NCBI GenBank assembly: GCA_002411015.1 | Contig: DHPY01000075.1 | Location: 28,801 to 92,800, forward strand | From: Armatimonadetes bacterium UBA5352 | GTDB lineage: Bacteria; Armatimonadota; Zipacnadia; Zipacnadales; UBA5352 | Reading direction: 5' to 3' | Length of the DNA stretch: 64,000 nt | Shown: positions 1 to 8,514 of the stretch, piece after piece | Numbering within the stretch: position 1 is the first letter of the stretch | Layout of the letters: every line of letters begins with the position of its first letter | The notes under the pieces: generated by a model | What the model was told of the DNA's origin: nothing | The model's database searches: none | Seen by the model: only the letters and a program-made list of their open reading frames with translations | Made by a program: the position numbers and the translations under genes

Positions 1-1
1 G

Positions 2-1018
2 GGCGATCCCTCCTCGGCGATGCTGGAGGTGCTCGACCCGGAGCAGAACGACACCTTCAGCGATCACTACCTGGAGGTGCCCTTCGACCTCTCGAACGTG
101 CTGTTCATCACGACCGCCAACGTGCTGGAGACGATCCCGGCGCCGCTGCTGGACCGCATGGAGGTCATCCGGCTGGCGGGCTACACGAAGAAGGACAAGC
201 TGCACATCGCGCGCCGCTACCTCGTGCCGCGCCAGCGTGAGGAGCACGGGCTGAGCACCGAGCAGTTCAGCATCTCTGACAAGGCGCTGGAGGCGATCAT
301 TGACGGCTACACGCGCGAGGCCGGCGTGCGCAACCTTGAACGGCAGATCGGCGCCGTTGCCCGCAAGATCGCTCGCAAGGTCTCGGAGGGTGAGACGCCG
401 TCGAATGTGAGCCTGCGGAATCTTGAGAGCATCCTCGGGCCGCGACTGTTCTACTCTGAGGTGGCGGAGCGCACCGGACAGCCGGGCGTGGTCTGCGGCC
501 TCGCATGGACGCAGGCGGGCGGCGACATCCTGTTCATTGAGGCCTCGAAGATGCCCGGGGCAAGCCGCCTGACGCTCACGGGACAGCTTGGTGATGTGAT
601 GAAGGAGTCGGCGATGGCGGCCCTGAGCTGGGTGCGCGCGCATGCCGAGCAGTTCGGGATCGAGCCGGACTTCTACGAGAAGACGGAGATTCATCTGCAC
701 GTGCCGGCTGGCGCGGTGCCGAAGGACGGCCCGTCGGCGGGCGTCTCGATGGCGACGGCGATTGCGTCGCTGCTAACCAACCGCAAGGTGAAGCCGAATG
801 TGGCGATGACCGGTGAGATCACGCTGCGGGGCAAGGTGCTGCCGATCGGCGGCGTGAAGGAGAAGGTTGTGGCGGCGAAGTCGGCGGGGATCGACACGGT
901 GATCCTCCCGCGGCGCAACCAGCCGCAGGTGGAGGAGGTCCCGAAGGACCTGACGGAGGGGATGACCTTCATCTTCGCGGATACGATCGAGGATGTGCTG
1001 AACGCGGCGCTGGAGTAG
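2..1018 (+). CDS. lon: Lon ATP-dependent protease, C-terminal part (5' truncated by window edge)
   Basis: The reading frame is open from base 2, so the gene starts outside the window; the ATG at 20 is internal. The protein is the end of the AAA+ module followed by the alpha-helical lid (an [11 protein letters not shown] motif) and the full Lon serine-lysine peptidase domain. The catalytic serine is in DGPSAG (codon 734-736) and the catalytic lysine in GGVKEK (codon 857-859), both intact. Lon degrades misfolded and regulatory proteins in the cytoplasm using ATP. The gene converges on the baeRF-like gene and is followed by a strong hairpin. Family assignment is secure; the ATPase Walker motifs cannot be checked here. 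Confidence 0.97.
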   Translation, partial: GDPSSAMLEVLDPEQNDTFSDHYLEVPFDLSNVLFITTANVLETIPAPLLDRMEVIRLAGYTKKDKLHIARRYLVPRQREEHGLSTEQFSISDKALEAIIDGYTREAGVRNLERQIGAVARKIARKVSEGETPSNVSLRNLESILGPRLFYSEVAERTGQPGVVCGLAWTQAGGDILFIEASKMPGASRLTLTGQLGDVMKESAMAALSWVRAHAEQFGIEPDFYEKTEIHLHVPAGAVPKDGPSAGVSMATAIASLLTNRKVKPNVAMTGEITLRGKVLPIGGVKEKVVAAKSAGIDTVILPRRNQPQVEEVPKDLTEGMTFIFADTIEDVLNAALE

Positions 1019-1026
1019 GCAGTACC

Positions 1027-1046
1027 GACAGGCCGGGAAGCCTGTC
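1027..1046. repeat. REP-like small palindrome
   Basis: Perfect 7-bp arms GACAGGC and GCCTGTC enclose a 6-nt loop. The same architecture (arms of the form RRCRGGC/GCCYGYC, loop 5-6 nt) recurs twice at 25.5 kb, and a shorter-armed relative occurs at 44.9 kb. It lies just downstream of the lon stop codon. Confidence 0.6.
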
Positions 1047-1059
1047 CCACATGACGATA

Positions 1060-1090
1060 CGGCAACGGCCACCTGGGCCGTTGCCGTTCC
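1060..1090 (+). terminator. Probable terminator of lon
   Basis: An 11-bp perfect inverted repeat (1060-1070 with 1076-1086) with a 5-nt loop is followed by TTCCCCTTT. It sits 42 bp after the lon stop, between convergent genes, so it may also act for the opposite strand. The T-run is weak, as is usual in GC-rich genomes. Confidence 0.7.
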
Positions 1091-1120
1091 CCTTTCACCC
1101 TTCACCTCTCCCCCTTCACC
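1087..1120. repeat. C-rich TTCACC direct-repeat tract (copy A)
   Basis: The tract contains TTTCACCC, TTCACCTC and CTTCACC units in tandem. Very similar tracts occur at 25586-25613 (same strand) and 46554-46578 (opposite strand). All three are between convergent genes. Confidence 0.6.
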
Positions 1121-1124
1121 GCCG

Positions 1125-2288
1125 TCAGTAGCGCAGGATGACGGCTGCGCCGCGGCCGTCGCCGGGGATCTCCTCGGCAGGAAGCATGTAGGTCGTCCCG
1201 CCGTTGCGCATCGTATTCACCGCCGCGTAGTCGATGAGGTCGTAGTCGCCCGCACGTGGCTCGGCACGAAGCTCCACCTCATCGCCGTCGTCCGGCACGC
1301 GCCCCCAGTAGTCGCTGTCTACCGCTCCGAAGAGCACGCCCGCGCGGCCATCGCGCGCCGCGATCACCGCCGCCTTCACGTCATCGGAGGCGCGCCCGTA
1401 GGCGCGTGCAAGCTCGAAGCTCTCCCGGGCCTCGTCAATGCGCCGGCGCAGGTGCGGATCGACGACCTCCCAGGCGGCCTCGCGGATCTCCTCCGGCCGG
1501 GCGCGCTCGAAGCTCCCCGTGAGCGGCGTCTCAAGCAGGTGATCGTAGGTGTTGGCGTCGCGGTAGCGATCGAAGAGCCACTCCACACCGGCAAAGACGA
1601 GCGGTGACTCGCCATCCAGGTACTTCACCAGCCCGGTGCTCACGTCGCGGAAGAAGCGGAAGACCTGGTGCGCCTCCATCCTCTCGCCCTTGCCCTGCCC
1701 GTGATACACCACGGCCTGGTCATCGCGGCCCTGGCCGCGCGCGCCAACGCTGTGATACTGCAGCAACTTCTGAGGCTCGACGTCCGGGATCACCTCAAGG
1801 ATATGCTGCGGCACGTCTCTTCGCGGCAGGGGCTGCTCGACCTGCGCGTGGCGGGTGCAGACAAGGAGCCGCACGTCATGGCGGCTGATCGCGAGCACGT
1901 AGAAGCGCGCGTTGTCGGTGAGCACCGGCAGCAGCGGCTTGAGGTGGAAGCGGTCGCTCACGAAGGTCCTCCCCGCCGAGACCTGCACCGGCGAGAACAT
2001 GATCTGACTGTACTGCTCCGAGAGGAACGCGCAGAGCGTGCCTGCTCCGTAGTCGTTGTTGGGCGCGAGGGCCTCGAGGAACTCGTATCCCGGGGCGAGC
2101 ATGCCGTCCACCATCGACCGGTCGGCGCCCTGCTCCACCAGCATCTCGGCGGCCTCACGAAGCGCGTTCTTCAGCCAGATCGGGTCACCCACCGCCTCCG
2201 GACCGGAGTCGTGGGTCGGCGAGTAGATTGACACGCACAGTCCCTGCCGCGGCTGTGAGAGTTGCTCGAATATCTCCTGCGTCAGCAT
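1125..2288 (-). CDS. baeRF-type (bacterial archaeo-eukaryotic release factor-like) protein
   Basis: This 387-residue soluble protein has the layout of baeRF families. It starts with an N-terminal eRF1-like fold and carries a middle segment with DDQAVVYHGQGKGE followed by FFRDVSTGLVKYL. A C-terminal helical region, PLVFAGVEWLFDRYR, is typical of the Pelota/eRF1 L7Ae-like part. No GGQ hydrolysis motif is visible. Members are thought to act in ribosome-linked stress or rescue, but function is unproven. The ATG start at 2288 has AGGAGG about nine bases upstream. It converges on lon and diverges from the ABC exporter. The exact baeRF subfamily (3 or 7) was not resolved. Confidence 0.75.
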   Translation of the reverse strand: MLTQEIFEQLSQPRQGLCVSIYSPTHDSGPEAVGDPIWLKNALREAAEMLVEQGADRSMVDGMLAPGYEFLEALAPNNDYGAGTLCAFLSEQYSQIMFSPVQVSAGRTFVSDRFHLKPLLPVLTDNARFYVLAISRHDVRLLVCTRHAQVEQPLPRRDVPQHILEVIPDVEPQKLLQYHSVGARGQGRDDQAVVYHGQGKGERMEAHQVFRFFRDVSTGLVKYLDGESPLVFAGVEWLFDRYRDANTYDHLLETPLTGSFERARPEEIREAAWEVVDPHLRRRIDEARESFELARAYGRASDDVKAAVIAARDGRAGVLFGAVDSDYWGRVPDDGDEVELRAEPRAGDYDLIDYAAVNTMRNGGTTYMLPAEEIPGDGRGAAVILRY

Positions 2289-2419
2289 TCCATCTGCCTC
2301 CTCATGCCCCTCGACAAACGCGGCACATCATGACCTCTCGCTAACACGATTCGCTGCAGGCGAGCGCAGTGCCTGCCTAAGTTACGGGCCATGTCGGACC
2401 ACCGTCGCTGAGGGTGAAG

Positions 2420-2448
2420 TTGCACTCAACCGGATCGGCGGGTATAAT
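2420..2448 (+). promoter_or_regulatory. Sigma-70-type promoter for the ABC exporter
   Basis: TTGCAC at 2420-2425, a 17-bp spacer and a perfect TATAAT at 2443-2448 lie in the 220-bp divergent intergenic region. Transcription would begin near 2455, about 55 nt before the preferred ATG. Confidence 0.65.
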
Positions 2449-2508
2449 GGTTGTGTCCGCAACGATCCAGGTGCATTGAGTAGAGACGGTCGTGGAGTGA
2501 GCGAGTGT

Positions 2509-4443
2509 ATGATGCGAGGCGGCTGGTCAGGCCCGGAGAGGACGATTGGTGGCATGGGACGCGGCTTTGGGCTGCATCATGGCCACCACTTCCACTTCGA
2601 TGAGGATGACATGCCGGAAACGCCGATGACGCGCGAGCAGATCAGGCGCGTGCTGAAGTACTTCACCCCGTACTGGGCGCAGTGGCTCGTGATCCTGCTG
2701 TGCATCGCGGCGTCCTCAGGACTCGGCGTTCTGCCGCCACTCCTGGTGAAGGGGATCCTCGATGACGCGATCCCAAACGCGAACCCGAGCCTGCTGCACC
2801 TTCTCGTGGGCGGGATCGTGGGCCTGACGATCGTCACCGGCCTGATCGGCGTGCTGCAGAACTGGCTGAGCTCGAAGGTCGGCCAGAACATAATGCACGA
2901 CCTGCGGGAGGCGCTGTATCGGCACCTGCAGGCGCAGTCACTCGGCTTCTACACCACCGAGCGCGCCGGTGAGATCGTCTCGCGCGTGAACAACGATGTC
3001 GGCGCCGTTCAGCAGGTGGCATCGGGGACGATCGTGGACATCGCGCGCAACCTGTTCACGCTCATCGCCACCCTGATTGCGATGATCGCTCTGGACCCGT
3101 GGCTGACGCTGCTGGCGGTCATTGTGGTGCCGACGTTCTACCTTCCGACGCGCATTGTCGGGCGCATCCGACACAGGCTCTCGCGGCAGACGCAGGAGCA
3201 GTACGCCGAGATGGTGGCGTTCATGCAGGAGCGCCTGAACATCGGCGGGATGCTGCTCTCGAAGATCTTCGGCCAGGTGGAGCCGGACGCGGCGCAGTTT
3301 GCAGAACGCAGTAACCAGGTGGCCGAGTTGAACGTGAAGCAGGCGATGGCCGGGCGTTGGCTGTTCATGGTGCTCTCGGTCTTCAGCGTCGCCGGGCCGG
3401 CCCTGATCTACCTGCTTGGTGGCCACCAGGCGATCCGCGGCGCGCTCACGATCGGTACTCTCATCGCCTTCGTCGCCTACCTGACGGACCTCTACCGGCC
3501 GATGGGCCAGATCGCGAGCTTCTACGTGAACCTGCAGGGCGCTATGGCGGTCTTCGAGCGCATCTTCGACTACCTCGACCGCGAGCCTGAAGTGCGCGAC
3601 AGCGATGATGCGGTAGAGCTGGTGAAGGTTCACGGCGATATCGCCCTGGAGCACGTCAGCTTCCGCTACCCGCGGCCTCACTACCTCAACCTGCGCAAGA
3701 AGGGCGATGAGGTCGCGCCTGACGAGAGCCGCCAGGCGCTGACGGATGTATCCTTCGGGATCGGCGCGGGCGAACGCGTTGCGCTGGTCGGCCCCTCGGG
3801 CGCCGGCAAGACCACCGTCACCTACCTGCTACCGCGCTTCTACGATCCAACGGAGGGGCGGATCCTCCTCGACGGCCATGACCTGCGCGAGATCACGCAG
3901 GAGTCGCTGCGCAGGCACTTCGGCGTGGTCACGCAGGACACGTTCCTCTTCCATACGAGCGTGCGCGAGAACCTGTTGTACGCGCGCCCGGAGGCAACCG
4001 AGGATGAGATCTACGCCGCGGCGCAGTCGGCGAACATCCACGAGTTCATCACCGGGCTTCCCGAGGGCTACGAGACGATCGTAGGCGAGCGGGGCTTCCG
4101 CCTGTCCGGCGGCGAGAAGCAGCGGCTGGCGATCGCGCGCGCGCTGCTCAAGGACCCGGACATCCTGATCCTCGACGAGGCCACAAGCCACCTCGACGCG
4201 ACGAGCGAGCACCTGATCCAGGAGGCGCTGGAGGTGCTGCTGAAGGGCCGCACGAGCGTGATCATCGCCCACCGGCTCTCGACGATCCTCACCGCCGACA
4301 AGATCGTGGTGCTGGATCGCGGCCGGCTGGTCGAGGTCGGCACGCACGCTGAACTGCTTCGCGGAGGCGGGCTCTACGCGGAGTTGTTCGATCGGCAGTT
4401 TGGCGAGGCGATAGACCAGGCGCGGGCGGCCGCGGGCGGGTAG
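2509..4443 (+). CDS. ABC transporter, fused permease/ATPase (MsbA/LmrA type exporter)
   Basis: A transmembrane type-1 exporter domain (about six helices) is followed by a nucleotide-binding domain. Walker A is GPSGAGKTT (lysine near residue 434), the signature is LSGGEKQR (serine near 533) and Walker B is ILILDEAT (glutamate near 557), then an H-loop AHRLST. A histidine-rich stretch (HHGHHFHFDEDD) precedes the first helix and is unusual. It probably forms a homodimer exporting a lipid or drug; the substrate is unknown. I chose the ATG at 2509; a TTG at 2476 and an ATG at 2554 are also in frame. The gene is followed by DUF6785 after 81 bp, possibly in one transcript. Confidence 0.9.
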   Translation: MMRGGWSGPERTIGGMGRGFGLHHGHHFHFDEDDMPETPMTREQIRRVLKYFTPYWAQWLVILLCIAASSGLGVLPPLLVKGILDDAIPNANPSLLHLLVGGIVGLTIVTGLIGVLQNWLSSKVGQNIMHDLREALYRHLQAQSLGFYTTERAGEIVSRVNNDVGAVQQVASGTIVDIARNLFTLIATLIAMIALDPWLTLLAVIVVPTFYLPTRIVGRIRHRLSRQTQEQYAEMVAFMQERLNIGGMLLSKIFGQVEPDAAQFAERSNQVAELNVKQAMAGRWLFMVLSVFSVAGPALIYLLGGHQAIRGALTIGTLIAFVAYLTDLYRPMGQIASFYVNLQGAMAVFERIFDYLDREPEVRDSDDAVELVKVHGDIALEHVSFRYPRPHYLNLRKKGDEVAPDESRQALTDVSFGIGAGERVALVGPSGAGKTTVTYLLPRFYDPTEGRILLDGHDLREITQESLRRHFGVVTQDTFLFHTSVRENLLYARPEATEDEIYAAAQSANIHEFITGLPEGYETIVGERGFRLSGGEKQRLAIARALLKDPDILILDEATSHLDATSEHLIQEALEVLLKGRTSVIIAHRLSTILTADKIVVLDRGRLVEVGTHAELLRGGGLYAELFDRQFGEAIDQARAAAGG

Positions 4444-4524
4444 CGGAACAACGCCGAAGGTTTCGGACTCCCATGCGGGGAATAGGCGCTGTGATGCGCG
4501 CATTCTCCCCCGGGAGCACTCGAG

Positions 4525-6513
4525 ATGGCTGCTGAAGTCGGCGTGGAGCAGGACCAGAAGCTGGATCGCTCTGAGATGATGGGGCTGACGGTGAGGGCCG
4601 TCATCATCTCAATCATCTTCTGCCTCATCTCGGCCCTGTGGATCTCGCAGTCCGAGGTCGTGACGCGTTTCTGCCAGATCACGGAGGCCGTTCCGGCCGT
4701 CCCCGCGGTGGCGTTTCTGATCCTCCTGGTCGTGCTGAACCCGTTCGTGCGCCGCATCAGCAGGTGGCTTGCCCTGGACCGCCGCGAGGTCCTGATGGTC
4801 TACGTGTTCCTCACCGTCGCGACCTCGATGGCGGGCTGCGGGATCGCCCGCTTCTTCATCAACACCATCCCGGTCCCGTTCTACTTCAACACCACTGAGA
4901 ACCAACTGGATGAGATCCAACCGCTGATTCCGCAGTGGTTCGTGCCGCACGATTCCGAGACAATCCGCCTCCTCTATGAGGCCTCCGATACGGGCGCGGT
5001 GCCGTGGCGGGCGTGGTCGGGGCCGCTGGCAGCGTGGGGCATCTTCTTCCTGGCGCTCTGGGTGACGATGCTCGCGATGATGGTCATCATGCGCAGGCAG
5101 TGGTCGGAGAAAGAGAAGCTGACCTACCCGCTGCTCTATCTGCCCGTGGAACTGACGGAGGATGTAAACACGTCCGCGCTCGTCTCAGGCTTCTTCCGCA
5201 ACCCCATCATGTGGACCGGGTTCGCCATCGCGGCTTTGTATAACATCGCCAACATCATCAACGCCTACAACCCCGGCTTCACCGCGATGGGCAAGTTCTA
5301 TGACATTGGCGCGCTCTTTACGGAGCGGCCGTGGGCGGATATCAAGCCGCTGCAGATCCACTACAGGCCCGAGATGGTCGGCTTCGGCTACCTCGTCAGC
5401 ACCGAGGTGGCGCTGAGCATCTGGGTGTTCTACCTGATCATGCGTCTCGAAGCGGTGGCCGCCGCGGCCGGCGGGCTCGATGTCGCCGGCTTCCCGTTCG
5501 TGCAGGAGCAGGGCCTCGGGGCATACCTCGCGATGGCGATCCTGCTGCTGTGGATCGCGCGCCATCACATCGCTGACGTCCTCGGGAAAGCCGTGGGTAC
5601 ACGGCCGCATGTTGATGACTCCGATGAACCGATGAGCTACCGCGGGGCGCTGATCGCCTTCGTGGTCGGCCTTGCGGTGACGCTCGCGTGGGTGAAGGCG
5701 GCGGGCATGGCGCTGTGGCTGGCGGTGCTCTACTTCGCGCTGCTGCTGGCGGTAGCGCTGGTCTACGCCCGTATCCGCGCGGAGGTGGGCGTGCCGCTGA
5801 TCTGGATGTTCCCCTACTTCCAGCACTTCAAGGCGATCAAGTACACGCTCGGGACCGCGCCGCTGCAGAAGTACGGTGGCCTGGAGTCGCTGACCGCCTT
5901 CACCTCGCTGGTCTTCCTCTCACGCGGCTACTACCCGGCGCTGATCGGCTACCAGGCGGAGGGATTCCGTATCGCGCGTGACACGCAGATCCGACAGAAG
6001 TCGATGAGCTGGCTGCTCATCATTGCGCTGGTCGTGGGCCTGTACGTGAGCGTGGCGCTGCACCTGCGCGACTACTACGAATACGGCTCCGGTGGCCTCA
6101 ACGCCCAGGGCGGCTGGGGCTATCAGATCGCCCTCACGGAGTATGAGGCCATCACCACCTACCAGAAGGGCCACGCGCCGCCGGACTACTGGCGCATCGG
6201 CGCGACCTCCGGCGGCTTCATCATCACCACCGTGCTGATGATCCTGCGCATGATCTTCCTGCGCTTCCCGCTGCACCCGCTGGCGTTCGGGATGGCCGGC
6301 TCCTACGGCAGCCTGATCTGGGGCAGCTTCTTCATCGTGTGGGTGGTGAAGAGCATCATCTTCAAGCTCGGGGGGATGTCTGGCTACCGGCGGCTCATCC
6401 CAGGGTTCCTGGGACTGGCGCTGGGACACTACTTCACCGCCGGGATCGTCTGGGGCATCATCGGGATGGGCCTCGGTGAGACCGTCAACACCTACTACGT
6501 CTTCTTCGGATAG
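4525..6513 (+). CDS. DUF6785/DUF6784-type polytopic membrane protein
   Basis: The 662-residue protein has about 12-14 hydrophobic segments spread over its length, beginning with an N-terminal helix at roughly residues 28-48. It looks like the DUF6785/6784 pair of OPT-like membrane proteins common in Armatimonadota and Planctomycetes. A conserved-looking loop follows helix 2 (RRISRWLALDRREVLMVYV). The function is unknown and transport is only inferred from topology. GGGAG lies 8-13 bases before the ATG. A nucleoside phosphorylase starts 22 bp downstream, which suggests co-transcription and possibly a nucleoside or sugar-related substrate. Confidence 0.8.
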   Translation: MAAEVGVEQDQKLDRSEMMGLTVRAVIISIIFCLISALWISQSEVVTRFCQITEAVPAVPAVAFLILLVVLNPFVRRISRWLALDRREVLMVYVFLTVATSMAGCGIARFFINTIPVPFYFNTTENQLDEIQPLIPQWFVPHDSETIRLLYEASDTGAVPWRAWSGPLAAWGIFFLALWVTMLAMMVIMRRQWSEKEKLTYPLLYLPVELTEDVNTSALVSGFFRNPIMWTGFAIAALYNIANIINAYNPGFTAMGKFYDIGALFTERPWADIKPLQIHYRPEMVGFGYLVSTEVALSIWVFYLIMRLEAVAAAAGGLDVAGFPFVQEQGLGAYLAMAILLLWIARHHIADVLGKAVGTRPHVDDSDEPMSYRGALIAFVVGLAVTLAWVKAAGMALWLAVLYFALLLAVALVYARIRAEVGVPLIWMFPYFQHFKAIKYTLGTAPLQKYGGLESLTAFTSLVFLSRGYYPALIGYQAEGFRIARDTQIRQKSMSWLLIIALVVGLYVSVALHLRDYYEYGSGGLNAQGGWGYQIALTEYEAITTYQKGHAPPDYWRIGATSGGFIITTVLMILRMIFLRFPLHPLAFGMAGSYGSLIWGSFFIVWVVKSIIFKLGGMSGYRRLIPGFLGLALGHYFTAGIVWGIIGMGLGETVNTYYVFFG

Positions 6514-6534
6514 CAGCAACACGGAGCTGAGATC

Positions 6535-7314
6535 ATGCGGGTCGGACTGATCGCCGGAAGCGGCGTGGAGGGCCTCTACAACGGAGCCCCTACCCGTGTA
6601 GAGAGCGTCGCCACGGACTACGGCGGCGTCGGGGCATTCGTGCTGGAGGTAGCTGAGGACCACGAGGTGGTCTTCCTGCCGCGCCACGGGAAAGGCCACT
6701 CGATCCCGCCGCACATGATCAACTACCGCGCGAACATCCGTGCGCTGGAGCAGCTCGGCTGCACCTGCGTAATCGCCACGAACGCGGTCGGCTCGATGAA
6801 CGAGCAGATGCAGCCGGGTGACCTTGTGGTCTGCGACCAACTCCTCGACTTCACGAAGCAGCGGCCGCTCACGTTCTACGATGGCGAGGATGGCATCGTG
6901 CGCCATGTGGATGTCACGCAGCCCTACTGCGCCCGCGTGCGCAGGGCGCTGCGCGAGGGCTGCAGGGTCGCCCTCGGCGAGGAGCTGCACCCGAGCGGCG
7001 TCTACGTCTGCGCCGAGGGACCGCGCTTCGAGACGGCGGCGGAGATCAGGATGTACCGGCAACTTGGCGGCGACGTGGTGGGCATGACCGGCGTGCCAGA
7101 GGCGGTGCTGGCGCGCGAGGCGGGCCTGTGCTACGCGACGGTGTGTGTGATCAGCAACTGGGCAGCGGGAATAAGGGCAGAGCGCGTCTCGCATGCAGAG
7201 GTCATCGAGATCATGGAACGCCGCCAGGCAGACCTGCGGTGCATGCTGCGCGAGGCGATCGCCCGCGTGACGGATGATCCGAAGTGCGCTTGCAGGCGGC
7301 CGTTCGCGCCGTGA
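6535..7314 (+). CDS. MTAP/PNP-family purine nucleoside phosphorylase, probably 6-oxopurine (methylthioinosine-like) specific
   Basis: This 259-residue cytoplasmic protein has family landmarks: a phosphate-binding start (GLIAGSGVE), RHGKGHSIPPHMINYRAN, EGPRFET (residues about 161-167) and GMTGVPEAVLAREAGLCYA. MTA phosphorylases carry Asp at the base-specificity position; here the aligned motif is SNWAAG with Asn at residue 208. This resembles S-methyl-5'-thioinosine phosphorylases and PNPs that take 6-oxopurines. It would release the base and ribose-1-phosphate or methylthioribose-1-phosphate. It follows DUF6785 by 21 bp and precedes a pseudogene. Substrate choice is inferred from one motif. 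Confidence 0.82.
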   Translation: MRVGLIAGSGVEGLYNGAPTRVESVATDYGGVGAFVLEVAEDHEVVFLPRHGKGHSIPPHMINYRANIRALEQLGCTCVIATNAVGSMNEQMQPGDLVVCDQLLDFTKQRPLTFYDGEDGIVRHVDVTQPYCARVRRALREGCRVALGEELHPSGVYVCAEGPRFETAAEIRMYRQLGGDVVGMTGVPEAVLAREAGLCYATVCVISNWAAGIRAERVSHAEVIEIMERRQADLRCMLREAIARVTDDPKCACRRPFAP

Positions 7315-7343
7315 CGGGGTCACTGCCACAGGAGGTCGCAGAC

Positions 7344-7600
7344 ATGACCGAGCATGTGAAGCTCGCCGCGCATCCATACGGCTACACCGCAGTCGTCGCT
7401 GAGGGCGACCTCTACCGCGCAGCCGAGCAGATCTTCAGCGACCTCGGCATCGGGTGCAGCTTGCGAAGTTCATCAATGAGATGCACTTCCGGGGCTGGAT
7501 CGGGGTCGAGCTTGCCTTCCGGCCGGAGCACCCGGTGACGCGCTCGATGGGCCAGAACTACGCGCTGTGCCTGGATTCCCTGAGGAAGACGCTGGCCTGA
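7344..7600 (+). pseudogene. Sugar phosphate isomerase/epimerase remnant with internal deletion and frame change
   Basis: An ATG at 7344 with GGAGG nine bases upstream opens a credible N-terminus (MTEHVKLAAHPYGY, then DLYRAAEQIFSDLGI). Near 7450-7457 the frame changes by -1, and the new frame reads QLAKFINEMHFRGWIGVELA through to SLRKTLA and a TGA at 7598. The two pieces look like the first and last strands of a xylose-isomerase-like TIM barrel of about 270-300 residues. Roughly 600-700 bp of the middle are missing. Either a real deletion or an assembly collapse would give this. Confidence 0.65.
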
Positions 7601-7642
7601 CCTCTCCCCCACGCTAACGACACTCGAAACGGAGCGCAATCA

Positions 7643-8416
7643 TTGAAGCAATACGACGGCTACCTGTTTGACCTTGACGGAACGATCTATCTTGGTGATG
7701 AGTTGATCCCTGGCGCAGACCGGACGGTTGCGAAGCTGCGGGAGCGCGGGGCGCGGGTGCAGTTCCTCTCGAACAAGCCGATTGCGCGGCGTGAGACCTA
7801 CGCGACGAAGCTGACGAAGCTCGGCATCCCCTGCACGCCGCAGGATGTCGTGAACTCGCCGCTGGCGAGCGCGCGATACCTTGCGAGCGAGCACCCGGGC
7901 AAGCGCGTGATGGTGATGGGCGAGGCGCCGCTGCGGCAGGAGCTGCTGGATGCGGGCGTCATCCTCACCGATCGCGTGGATGAGACCGACATCCTCCTCG
8001 TCTCCTGGGACCGCGAGATCTGCTGGCCGCAGATGGACGCGGCGCACCAGGCGCTGCGGCAGGGCGCGCGGTTCTTCGGAACGAACCCGGATACCGTCTG
8101 CCCCGTGGAGGGCGGACGGACGGTTCCGGATGCAGGTGCGATGATCGCCTACCTTGAGGCCTCGACGGACAGGAGGCTCGAGGTGATGGTCGGCAAGCCC
8201 TCGCCAATCATCACCGAGATGGCCCTGGCGGAGGTCGGACTGGCGCCGGAGCAGTGCCTGATGATCGGCGACCGCCTCGGCACGGACATCGCGATGGGCG
8301 CGACCGCCGGCCTTGACACCGCGCTGGTGCTGACGGGTGTGACGAGCCGGGAGATGCTGGATGCCTCAAGCGCGAAGCCGACGTGGGTGCTGGGGTCGGT
8401 GGCGGAGATCGAGTAG
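7643..8416 (+). CDS. HAD-superfamily phosphatase, NagD/AraL/PNPase-like (class IIA)
   Basis: The 257-residue protein carries motif I FDLDGTIYLG (nucleophile Asp10, acid Asp12), motif II QFLSNKP, a C2-type cap in the middle, the motif III lysine in VGKPSP and motif IV GDRLGTDIAMG. This is the class IIA HAD layout of NagD, AraL and p-nitrophenylphosphatases, which dephosphorylate small sugar phosphates or nucleotides. The start is a TTG at 7643 with GGAG ten bases upstream. It follows the isomerase pseudogene by 42 bp, so it may belong to a sugar-phosphate unit with it. The physiological substrate is unknown. Confidence 0.88.
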   Translation: MKQYDGYLFDLDGTIYLGDELIPGADRTVAKLRERGARVQFLSNKPIARRETYATKLTKLGIPCTPQDVVNSPLASARYLASEHPGKRVMVMGEAPLRQELLDAGVILTDRVDETDILLVSWDREICWPQMDAAHQALRQGARFFGTNPDTVCPVEGGRTVPDAGAMIAYLEASTDRRLEVMVGKPSPIITEMALAEVGLAPEQCLMIGDRLGTDIAMGATAGLDTALVLTGVTSREMLDASSAKPTWVLGSVAEIE

Positions 8417-8439
8417 CCGGTGCGGGTAGTGCCGGGCGC

Positions 8440-8476
8440 TGGACAGGGCGGGCGCCGCGTACTATACTCCGTAGTA
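8440..8476 (+). promoter_or_regulatory. Promoter with overlapping dyad operator for the BlaI-type gene
   Basis: TGGACA (8440-8445), a 17-bp spacer and TATACT (8463-8468) form a near-consensus promoter. An inverted repeat TACTA/TAGTA (8460-8464 and 8472-8476) with a 7-nt spacer covers the -10 box. BlaI/MecI repressors bind dyads over their own promoters, so autoregulation is likely. Confidence 0.65.
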
Positions 8477-8514
8477 GGACGGCAGATCCGGGCATGGTAG
8501 AGGCGGTGGAGCCG

